From: Symbiodinium kawagutii
Lineage: Eukaryota > Sar > Dinophyceae > Suessiales > Symbiodiniaceae
Assembly: GCA_009767595.1 (NCBI GenBank)
Contig: VSDK01018159.1
Coordinates: 9,512 to 73,511 of the forward strand
Length of the DNA stretch: 64,000 nt
Reading direction: 5' to 3'
Position 1 is the stretch's first letter, and each line of letters opens with the position of its first letter. Below are positions 1-9,635 of this stretch, piece by piece. Both the position numbers and the translations under genes were made by a program. The notes under the pieces are model-generated. The model saw nothing but the letters and a program-made list of their open reading frames with translations, was not told the DNA's origin and searched no databases.

Positions 1-644
1 GCACCCCCAGCCTCTCTGCGCTGCCATTGCGGACATGCATTTAGCTCACAATCGAATGGCACTAGCTGCAGGCACTCGCCCCGATCCGGAAGGGCTCGGT
101 GAGGCGTTGATGGCATTGACGTCTTGGGATCCGTACTTGTCGGGTACGAATATCATGTGTCAAGACTACAATTCAGCAGTTGCGTATAGTTCAAGACTTT
201 GAGCTCACACCAAAGTGTGTTTGAAGATCAGGCAACCCAATGGTGCTATAGTAGCTTTTGCGATTGGTCAGCAAGCAAACGGTTGCAGCAGCAGACTTGA
301 GCAGAGCGGAATTAAAAAACCGACTGTTGTAATGTTTATGGCTGCATACGTCAAGAGGGGCAATCTATTGACAAGACCAACGCTGTTGGTGTTGGCCTGA
401 GTGAAAAGAAAGAATGTTTTCGGTTGACAAACATTCATCTTTTGCATTTGCCGGACACGTCAGCTTTCCATACAGCTAACATTGCCTGGAGATTCCTTTG
501 TAGCACTTTACATTTTGAGCGTTTTTTGATACTTTGTACACTTTTCGGTGGTCAAAGCCAAATCGGAACAATTATTCACATTGGCATTTCCAGTTCCAGC
601 TGTCGGCTTCTTTTTTTTCCTCGCTTGGTCTTGTCACTTGGGTC
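1..644. other. No recognisable gene
   Basis: I see no motif-bearing reading frame, RNA gene or clear repeat here. The short open frames on both strands have no recognisable domain and read like chance ORFs. Confidence 0.5.
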
Positions 645-930
645 AGCAGTGGCCCATCCAAACACCTTGACGCCAGAACCAACGAATCATGTTGACACTG
701 GCACCTGCCAACAGCAGCCACCCAGCACCCACCCAATCACGTTGACACCGACGCCCACCCAAACATTTTGACACCCGCGCCCAACCAATCATGTTGATAC
801 CGGCACCCAGCAACGACACCCACGCAAACATGTTGACAACAGCACCCACCAAAACGTGTTGACACCGGCACCCACCCAAATATGCTGATTCGACACCTGC
901 GGTTTCCCATACTTGAAGTAAGAACCTCAA
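645..930. repeat. Degenerate tandem repeat, core ATGTTGACACCGGCACCCA
   Basis: About eight degenerate units of roughly 25-30 bp repeat a core of the form CAAN-ATGTTGACACCGGCACCCA. The block is followed by CCCATACTTGAAGTAAGAACC and a CTTCCAGC tract. A second copy with the same order of words lies at 2155-2370, so this is a dispersed family and not only a local satellite. Open frames crossing it are repeat by-products. Confidence 0.7.
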
Positions 931-2154
931 TAGCTCTTCCAGCGGTAAAGGGGACTGAATCGGCAGGTTCTCCAACCTCAAACCCTAACCTTTTTGTGTA
1001 AGCTTCCTTTTTTTTGTAAGGTCCCCTAACCTTCTCAAAATAGTAAAGTCCTGGCATGTCCTGGCACCCTTCCCTTCACAGAACTGCTTCCCCCAAGCTA
1101 CTGACGCAGCATTCCTGGGTGCTCAGGCTGCGCTACCAAGTCATCCCCCCAAACATATTGTGTTACCTTGAAAATCACAACCAACAATCTCAGCCCCAAA
1201 AAAAGTAATTCCTTGCCCTCAACATCCCGTTGTGAATCAAAAGGTATATCTATCAATCTGTTTCCCAACTAGCATGACTACCTAGCTGCCATAGCATGGC
1301 TTAGGCACAGAAAAAGCAGTTGCGCCTCATTCCCATGGAAATGTTGGTTGTGACCTCAAAGTAACATGTTTCTTCGACCCCTGTGAGCATCACGTTGTTC
1401 ATACCATCTTTTACACGTGGGGTGATTGTAAGGATCATGTGAATCAAGGGGGTGGCCTGAATCGATGTGCCTGCTTAGCTACCATGGCAAAGGTTTCCCG
1501 CTGGACAAAGAACTTGTGGTTCTGAATTGCTGAGAATGATTTTGCTATCTTTAATTTCCATTGATTACAACCTTCTACAGGGCTTTTCAAGCCTTCCAAA
1601 AAGCCACTCTGTGTGGACCCACACAAATGGCTCGGTTTTTCGTGAGGGTCTGGTGCGCCCAGGTGGGTTGGACACCCTTTTTAGCCAGCTAAATTCTGGG
1701 CATCTAGCCCCCAGCACTGGAACACCCAAAAATGAAATCCAACATGCCCAACCCTGCACACACAGGATGGCTGCCTGAACTTTATTCAGCCGGTTCCTAG
1801 ATTTCATCTTGCACGTTTTCCTTGCAATCGAGTTGGAACCCATCCTGAACCAGTCTCCACACCTGCTCTTCTGCATCAATTGTGGTGCACCTAAGTCTCA
1901 CCAATGGAGTTTAGGCACAAGAAAATGGCCATGCCTTTGATGTAAGAACATAAAAAGTACGCGGGCATGGACCCCAAATAGCAATTCAATGTCGTGATTT
2001 GCTGCCAGGATATTAATTATCCACAATCATACCTCCAACCCCCAATTCGGGGCCCGACCGTGTAGTTTCCAGAAACACTAAGAAAAAATTGTAATGCAAC
2101 AATTTCTGTCCAAAGAAGCAGACTGCATTACTAACTATCATGATGCCGCATTTA
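931..2154. other. No recognisable gene
   Basis: Unique-looking sequence with several short ORFs on both strands, none over about 105 residues and none with a motif I can name. No clear repeat structure is seen. Confidence 0.45.
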
Positions 2155-2370
2155 AAACCCTCCATTCGGCGCCCTAACGTGTTGTTATTGGCACCCACCC
2201 AATTATGTTGATACTGGCACCGTCCTTTTGACACCAACCTCCTGTTGACTCCCTTAAGCACCCAATGATGTTGATAGGCTTGTTTTCTATACTTGAAGTA
2301 CGGACCATAAAAATAATCACAATAGCTGTTCCAGCTACAAGTATCTAGGGGAAAAGGTGTGCCTAGCACA
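2155..2370. repeat. Second copy of the GTTGATACTGGCACC repeat family
   Basis: Shares with 645-980 the words CACCCAATTATGTTGATACTGGCACC-like, then TATACTTGAAGTACGGACC, then AATAGCTGTTCCAGC. It carries fewer core units than the first copy. The conserved order suggests a dispersed repetitive element of unknown class. Confidence 0.6.
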
Positions 2371-3591
2371 ATGGGTTCTGGTCATTGTACAGTTCCTCTC
2401 ATCCTTCGTCATGGTTGTCATATGTTGTAATGGTTAAAGTCCTTGCGAACCTTTCTTGATCCAGTGTTCCAAGCCCATCTTGCACGGTTTCTTTGCCAAG
2501 TTGGAACCCTTCTTTGCATTAGCACAACAAAACAGTCCTGTTCCAGCGAGGGCCTAGTAATATCCGGATCCCCGGGTATCTTCAACTAGCAACGTGCAGG
2601 GCAAGATGCATCTCTTCCCAGGGAGCTCAATCGGAGAGCCGCAAAAAAACTAGAGGGAACCAAAAATAAAAACATTAATAAAATTTATGAAAATAAAATA
2701 AATTTTAAGAATAAAATTCTCAATTGGAGCCAACGCCAATCAGCAGAGACAATTTTCAGGACGTCGGGTATCCACCCCCCAGGTGCCCGCATGCCACTTC
2801 TGGTGCGCAAAGGGAGTTGGTTACCCAGCTATCCAAAGATAGAATCTATATATGAATCTATCATGAAATCTATCATGAGACATTGGTTACCTGGAACTCA
2901 GCCAGCAAGATAAAGTTCACGGTTCGATTGAATGATTTTTGGGGTCGCCCTACCCCCCCCCCTTTCCTCGAAAAGCTATAGCTGGATCGCGGCACTGTGG
3001 CATGCAGCCCACAGCACCCAAAGCATGGAACCGGAGGCAAAATCATGCGGCCCAAGCACCCGAGGCAACTCTGACTGCGCAAAATCAGAACCGGCGCATC
3101 ACGATGAACACAAACCGAGTCGGAGAAAAGACACGGACTCCGAGTGACCCGATCAATCCGATCAATCCGCTGAGCCATGCTATGGACGTGGCCTTTTCAA
3201 CCGACCCATTGAGAAGATCAACCGGGGCCATTCCCAAGAATAGACTTTTATACTACCGCCATCCCTCCGATTCTCACCAGCCGCATCCGCCCACATAAAC
3301 AAACCCAGTTCCGTGTTGAGAAAGTGTGGATTAGGTAATGGTCCTTTCGGGCCCGAGCAGCATAGAACATGTTGTCCACCCGCCCTTGGATGAGGTGTCA
3401 CTTCAGGCATCACATGTTGAAACTACACATTCCTTGGATCTACTTAAACTTGTTGAAGGATCTGCACATGTTGCAACTGCACATATTGTTGTCACTGTTG
3501 CATCGTCCCACCAAATGGCAGTGTTGGTGACTGCACTCTTGGACTGTTGAATTTGGAAAGCGCTGTGATCACCTGTTGATCACGGTGTTGG
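2371..3591. other. No recognisable gene
   Basis: A stretch near 2650-2720 is A/T rich with AAAATAAA words. Overlapping ORFs of 70-119 residues at 2870-3300 on both strands have no motif. From 3330 to 3590 the plus strand repeats CATGTTGAAACT/CATGTTGCAACT words, an extension of degenerate GTTG-rich sequence. Confidence 0.4.
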
Positions 3592-4135
3592 TCATGCCAT
3601 CTCTTCCTCGTCGTTGTTGGCCGTGGTGTCATCCATGTTGTGGGCATCTCGCCGCTGTTTTAGCTCCTCTTGAGATGCGTTGGCCCTGTTGGACTCGACC
3701 AGGAAGTTGTTGCGTGCTTCCATGTGCTCATTCAGCATCTGTCGGTCACAGCAGTTGGTGAGCCATGTTGCGAGAGCCGGGTTGCCGCGCAAGCGCTCAA
3801 TCGTCTTTGCTCCTTGGAATAAGATTTTGCCAGTGTTGTAGCCCTGCTTGTTGGCTGCACTGTGAGTTGCGCGCAACAATGCTGTTCTTGCCACGCACAT
3901 CTCTGGTGAGAGGCGGCGCAGCATTTGTGCACCTGCATACTCTGAGGCTGCCAGCATGTTGTAGAGGCATGTTGCCTTGTCTGCCTGTTGTGTCTGGATG
4001 CTGTTGACCACTTCGCAAAGCAAGAAAAAACAAAGAAGAACCAAAGAGGAGCGCAATGGCACAACAGCGCACGAGAATGCACGAGACAAGTACAGCTGAT
4101 AACCTAGATTTCAAGGTATCGAGCCGCTGGCGCAT
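3592..4135 (-). pseudogene. Intronless SL-tagged gene with N-terminal hydrophobic segment, one apparent frameshift
   Basis: An ATG at 4135 lies six bases after a relict spliced leader (4142-4152). The N-terminus has a basic start followed by a hydrophobic stretch (about residues 12-38) that could be a signal peptide or anchor. The frame then changes: the longer, more protein-like frame continues from about 4020 down to a stop at 3592, with an acidic tail ending DEEEMA. The switch falls at an A6 run on the plus strand (about 4025-4030), so one missing or extra base would explain it. The whole unit has no visible intron. The family is not recognised. The arrangement is what a reverse-transcribed, trans-spliced mRNA would leave. 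It could also be a live gene with an assembly error in the homopolymer. A longer frame that begins only at TTG (4089) was not taken as the true start. Confidence 0.5.
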
Positions 4136-4141
4136 TTGTTT

Positions 4142-4152
4142 CTTGAGCCAAA
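4142..4152 (-). other. Relict dinoflagellate spliced-leader 3' end
   Basis: Reading the minus strand, TTTGGCTCAAG matches the last 11 bases of the 22-nt dinoflagellate spliced leader exactly; the bases further 5' have diverged. It is followed at once by AAACAA and ATG at 4135. Such relicts are known marks of mRNA-derived gene copies in dinoflagellates. A chance match of 11 bases in 64 kb is possible but unlikely at this position. Confidence 0.6.
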
Positions 4153-4439
4153 GTTAGGTTAAGACATTTACACCCACTCGTTAGGCACACGCGTTTTGTA
4201 GTGCCTAAGTCAAGCTATACATGTTAGGGTGCAAGTTGTCACCTGCAATACCTGCTGTCTTGAACGATTTTTTCTGTATGAATGTTGGTAATCAATGCGG
4301 AATCACCACATTAATTCCATTCTGTTTCGACGGTGTCGTGGGAGCGGGTAAAAGGATGCATGGTGAGCTAAAGGAAATGAATGAAGTGGTTGGTTCAGTG
4401 ACCTTGGTAAATAATGGCTAAGAGGCATGGTCAATCAAT

Positions 4440-4905
4440 CAACACGTGTAGGAAGTAGTATTTTGTAGTCCATTGGATTTGTCACAATTCGTGTAGTACG
4501 TTGTAGCACGCAGCAAGTTGTAATTTGGTGTCGTTTGTCGGAGTAGTTTATAACGCGATGTAGTACATGGCTGAGTTGTATCGCGCCGGAGTACGTTGCA
4601 ATACGTTGCAGCACGTTGCAGAAGTGTAGTTGTGGTGCGATGCATCAACATCGCTGTGAGATGTAGCACGTTGGATTACGTCGTAGGACTATGTAGCATG
4701 TTGCAATACACTATTGGAAATAAGTTGCAATATTCTGCAATGCATTTAATTGCAGCTTGTTGGGGTACGCTGCAACTAGTACGTTCTGGTGCGATGTAGT
4801 ACGTTGGAGCACGTGGGACCACGTTGGAATTCGTTGTGTTGCATTACACTACGTTGCAGTGCCTTGTATTTTATGTTGTAGTGCAATCGACTATGCTGTA
4901 ATATG
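4440..4905. repeat. Degenerate GTAGTACGTTGCA-type repeat
   Basis: Short degenerate units built on TACGTTG(C/T)A, GTAGCACGTTG and GATGTAGTACGTTGG recur about every 12-30 bp. No unit is regular enough for a fixed period. ORFs on both strands across this block are low-complexity by-products. Confidence 0.65.
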
Positions 4906-5050
4906 TTTTAGCCACTCAGACTCTAATCGACTCAGACTGTCAGAAGTTACTCAGACTCGCAGCCACAGAGACCTTCAGAAGCCACTCAGAGTCTCAGCCA
5001 CCACGTGTCCGAGTGTCTGCGTGGCTAACCTCTTAGACACTCAGACTCTC
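4906..5050. repeat. Degenerate CACTCAGACTCT repeat
   Basis: Units such as CACTCAGACTCTAATCGACT, TTACTCAGACTCGCAGCC and CCACTCAGAGTCTCAGCC recur about six times, directly before the putative MTase-like gene. Confidence 0.65.
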
Positions 5051-5254
5051 TTGAAGGCAACGTCGGGCAAGACCATCCCGTCTCCAGGATCTCTCGAGGT
5101 GAGAATTGAGGAGAAAGATTCAGATCAGGAAGCAGAAGGATCCTCGTGTAGTGAAGGGAAAGGAAGAACAGGAAAAGGAACACGAGGAACGGGCGGACCA
5201 TGAATTGAGGAAATCCCATGAAAGAGCCAATTCCGACTTTGCGGCGTCAGCGAA

Positions 5255-7660
5255 TGAGGCGAGGAGAAGGATGAGGAGGTGGACAAAGCGGAGCCGAAGA
5301 AGAAAGCCAAGAGATCCACTGCGGCTGACAATGCCAAGGATGATGCTGCTACTGATAGTGCAGCCGCTGCTGCTGGCAGCTCTGAAGAGCAGAAGCCTGC
5401 ATCAAAGACATGGGCTGGTCGATGGATCCCTACCGATCCACACCTTCACAGACGGATGATGGCAGTCAAAGAAGTCTTTGATGTCATCCACAAGAAAATT
5501 CGTTCTGCATCAACGTTGGCATCTCCCTTCTTCCAAATTTGCACACGAGCATTCAAGGCCAAGCAAATGGATGTGGAAAGCACTACGCACACCAGTGGCT
5601 GCCGAGCAAATGGATATGTTGCTTTAGTTTGGAAGCATTCACAATGGATCATCTTGTCAGAACCCACTCATTATCAACAGTCACCCTGAGTTGCATTTTA
5701 AGGATGTCATCTGAATTCCATGAACGCTGCCGTGACTTTCTGCGACACAACTTCCCTGAGTGTCAGCAGTGGCTTGGATAAAACCTATTCAATAACCACA
5801 CCCATACACCTAGTCCTGAATGAAATGATTCACAGCACACCAAGATCTAAGATTTCCAAAGAATCTTCCCTTGGGAAACCTGCACTCATCACTCAAGGTG
5901 TGGGAGGGACATGCTGCGAAAGAAAGTCGATTGGTTGATTGACAAGGCTGGGATCTGGCGCTGGCGTGTTTACTGCGAGGATTTTTGCTTCCCTTTGATT
6001 TGTTGTCCATGGACACTGTCATGCATGAGGTGTCCTTATATATGGTTGGCTTTCCATGCACACCTTGGAGTTCATTGCACAACCGGTCGGAGAAGTTCAG
6101 GGACAAGAACTCATTGCCACTGTTCAAATCGATCAAGAACATTTGGCGGATGCGTCCTTTAGCTACTTGGTTTGTATGCCAGTGTACTTAGCAATGAATG
6201 ATGTGAGTATAGAACCAAATTCCAGCTTCTGGTCCTCAACTTGGGTCATTCCTGAGATTGCAATCTTGGAGAACGTGATGGGCTTCAAGAAGTATGTGGA
6301 CCGTGTTGTGGCTTTGATCATACGGAACATTCCAGGGCAACTCGTTCACAAAGATCCAATAGATGCAATCCCAAGTCATGACATTCGATAGCCAACAACA
6401 GCCATCACATGGCCAACCAACATGACCTTGATCCCCAGCTAAGTCTAAGGTACTTCGTGATTGTTAGATGTGTCAACCCGACGCTTGGCAGCAAGAAGTT
6501 GGCAGCTCTTTCTGCTGCTTTCACACTCAGCTCTCACAACTATGACTCCATACATGCATGAGGTCAACATTTGGCGCTCCAATTTCCAGAAGAAGACTAT
6601 TCATCATCATGGTGAGGGTTGATGTCCTCAAGGATGACTGACTTGAAGGATCAGCAAAGCTTTGAATCTTTTTGGGATTCCGAAATTGGTCATGCTGAGA
6701 TTGAACCTGATATCAAATGGTGATGTTTTCCTTGCATCCCTGGCGCCATGCCTGCACTGAACGCTGTCCCCACTCAAGGTCATCACTGCTGCTGCCAAGC
6801 AATCACCCAGCCGTTGTGGATGACCTTGAGAAGCGGGCGGCGCTTCGTCGCCAAAACCATGCGAGGCCCCATGGGAATAGGATGGCTTTCCTGTATCTCA
6901 ATGACCAGCTTTCCTGTATTCATACCTGTCCAACCTCCATTCATGACAGCTATGCCTCTTTAGGCCTTTCACTCAGTCAGCCAAATGGATCCATCGACAT
7001 CGGGCATGGGCAAGAGAACATCAGGCACCTTGGTGGGAATGGGGCTCCCAATTCGATGTCATGTTTGATGGAAGCTTGAACCATTCTGCTTATGGAAGCC
7101 TTTTAGGTAACAATACAAGATTCAAGAGGGAAGTTCGCAGAGCTATGGCCAATCTGCTGGATGTGTGACCAGCCGGCGGGAAATGCAGGTGTTTTGGCTA
7201 ACATGTTGCAGTAGCTGTTACACACCATGAACATGTTCCATTAGAACGATGAGTCAATGTTTCATTCGGGCCTAAGGCTTTGAACCTGCTTGCTCTTCAC
7301 TATGGGCAGTTTGCAGCTGTCAACACTAGCCAGAGTTGGGGGAGGATGCCAATGATTATGAGCGATGATCAGCCTCTCTTTTGCTTGACGCCAGGGGCTC
7401 AAGATGACCACAAAACCAGATTCATAATAACAGTAAATCAGTATTGATGATGCCAACACATACTAGCATTCCACTCTTCGTTGCATGAGGCCCCATGGAA
7501 AGACTTTGATCACAACTGATACTTGCCAGCGCTTCCTTCTCGGAAGGGAGGTGCTGACACTTATGGGATATCCCCTGCACCGAGTCGACATTGAAGATTG
7601 GTCCGACGATGAACCTTTGGTTATGCAGTTTATGGTTTATCTTTTCCATGAACACTTCAT
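5255..7660 (+). CDS. C5-cytosine methyltransferase-like gene or pseudogene, several exons
   Basis: Motif-bearing segments lie in order on the plus strand. A lysine/alanine-rich N-terminal part is at about 5264-5580. A segment at about 5620-5780 with FHERCRDFLRHNFP resembles MTase motifs II-III. At about 5950-6160, LYMVGFPCTPWSSLHNRS is a motif IV P-C loop. At about 6245-6390, PEIAILENVMGFKKYVDRVV is a motif VI E-N-V. At 6567-6632, FGAPISRRRLFIIMVR is a motif VIII arginine cluster. At about 7500-7655, QRFLLGREVLTLMGYP matches motif IX. Each change of frame between segments has stop codons, so introns or decay separate them. Motif I is only weakly visible and motif X was not found. Upstream and downstream neighbours are repeats. 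The role would be DNA or RNA cytosine methylation in the nucleus if intact. Pseudogene status cannot be excluded. Confidence 0.55.
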
Positions 7661-8245
7661 TGATAGATAGATAAAAGAAAACAAACTGTAAAACAACGAA
7701 GTCCACGGAAGAATCGCCTGCCACGACACTGCACTCACACTCTTTTCCAGCACACTCCCTTCATCAGGCACCCACCTTCTGTGTCAGTATCTCAGTTTAT
7801 TGCGTTTCGCCCATTAACTGCTACGCTACAAAGATACTATACAAGGTGTGGGGCCAACAGGATTTCTGCCAGGGCTATGCTTGAGATGTAGTGCATACGG
7901 CACGGCACAAACACTAAGAACATAGAAGGAGCACAAGAGTCGCAACACAAATTACATTCACAAGCAAGGCAAACACAGGGACTTGACAAATGCCCCCTGT
8001 ATCATAATGCCCTGCGCAAATTGATTTTAATTGAATTAGTATCAAATTACGGCAAATCAAAGTATGCACCACTCCAAAGCATGCACCAGCAATGTCACCA
8101 AAGTCCCAAGACCACGTCTCACCATTGACTGCCTACCTAGTGACCTAGTCAGCAGGCCCAGGACCATGCGTGAAGGTAGCCGGAACCAACATACACACTT
8201 CGCGTTGTAAAAAAAAAAACGTAGCAAATCATTATTCCCTGAAAT
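7661..8245. other. No recognisable gene
   Basis: No motif-bearing frame or repeat recognised. A short poly-A run sits at about 8210-8219, just before the CAG-rich block. Confidence 0.45.
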
Positions 8246-8635
8246 TGTTATCGTTTTTTCCTGTTATCGTTTTTCCATGTCTCTGGCACAATTGTGGGAA
8301 TTGTGCTTGTTGTCGTCAAATTAGCAGCGGCAGCGGCAGCAGCAGCAACAGCAAAAGCAGCACAAGCAGCACAAGCAGCATAAGCAGCAGCAACCAGCAG
8401 CAACCAGCAGCAGCAGCCACAGCAAGCAGCGATTAGCGAGCAGCGAGTAGCAGCAAGCAGCGAGCAGCGAGTAGCAGCAAGCAGCGAGTAGCAGCAAGCG
8501 GTAGCAGCGAGCAGCAAGCAGCAAGCAACAAGAAACAAGCAGCAGGACAAGCAGCAAGCAGCTGCAAGCATGTGGCAAAATATTCTATCATGCGCAATTG
8601 TTATCGTTTTTTTGCTGTTATCGTTTTTTCGAGCG
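8246..8635. repeat. CAG/AGC-rich tract flanked by duplicated TTGTTATCG motifs
   Basis: About 250 bp (8320-8570) is made of AGC trinucleotides mixed with AGCGAGCAGCGAGTAGC units. Each side carries nearly the same 30 bp: TTGTTATCG, a T run, CTGTTATCG and another T run (8246-8276 and 8599-8633). ORFs across the tract are alanine/leucine/cysteine runs without coding meaning. Confidence 0.8.
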
Positions 8636-9235
8636 ATAGCTCTGTCTGGACCAGTTGGGGCCCACGAATTTTAAAACGCAATTGACGGGGTTATTATACA
8701 ATCCCACTTGGCAACCTGACCCAGCACAATCGGCAAAGCAATGAACGAACTGCCCGTGTTGAGAAAGAAAAAGACGGATTGCGCCAACTGCATCCAGTGA
8801 GCGCTGTGTGCTTGAGCTTGTCGCCAAAGACCAGCTATTCGATCCAAGACCTGTTTGCTCAAGGATCGCTCTTGCAACAACACTTGCAAGCATACAGGGT
8901 CCGGAGACCACCCCACAAAAATGCCGAAGGCAAACCCAAAGAAGAATTCTTTGAGTTAATATTTTTAAGAGCTTCTATTTCTGAAAGTTTCCATTTCTGA
9001 CAGTTAAGATATTATACAGAACACATTAAGATATTATATATCTCGAAAGTAAATACATGGTCTCGAAGCACAAAATACATGATGTGCAGGCGACGTCGTT
9101 CCTCGAGCTCTGCACGTCCTATGACAAGTGCGCTGCATGGCTACGCTTCTCAAGCGATGTCCTTGCAGGACGGCGGATTTTGGAGAAGCGAAAAACTTTT
9201 CTCTTTTTATTTTTGTCAACAAGTCAATGTTTGAT
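8636..9235. other. No assigned gene
   Basis: Overlapping minus-strand ORFs at 8618-8916 of 81-97 residues have no motif I recognise. The stretch at 8950-9060 is A/T rich. Confidence 0.35.
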
Positions 9236-9395
9236 CAAACTTTGATGATGTCCATCAAAGTTTGATGAAACTTTGATGGTGCTCATCAAACTTTGATCCA
9301 ACTTTGATGATGAATTTCAAGGTGTCATCAGAACTTTGATGAACGTTTGATGGTGATGTCAAAGTTTCATCAAAACTTTGATGAAACTTTGAAGG
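9236..9395. repeat. Palindromic CATCAAAGTTTGATG repeats
   Basis: The words CATCAAAGTTTGATG and ATCAAACTTTGATG recur about ten times in 160 bp. Each is close to self-complementary, so single-stranded forms would fold into many hairpins. The block ends about 250 bp before the LINE insertion. Confidence 0.8.
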
Positions 9396-9635
9396 ATTTG
9401 TTTTGGAATATCATGTGTCTTCTTTTTTGAAATTATGTTTACCTTTTCTTTAATGTTTTTTAATCAACACGTGTGTGGATCAACAGTTTCCTATGTGGAC
9501 GTTTGCTTTTCCTCACGTTGAAATGACACTTGCTTACGTTGGAGCCAAACATTTCTGCCTAGAGCCTTTCTTTCTGTTTTCAGTTACATCTGTGCACCTT
9601 AACTATTCTCTGGCTTTGAAGTAGAATTACAAGAT

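Noticed and set aside
3592..4089. 165-codon frame starting at 4089
   Set aside because: The start is TTG; the leader-linked ATG is at 4135 in another frame, so this was treated as the second half of a frame-broken gene.
8248..8578. Cysteine/leucine-rich ORFs
   Set aside because: They translate an AGC microsatellite and are open in several frames.
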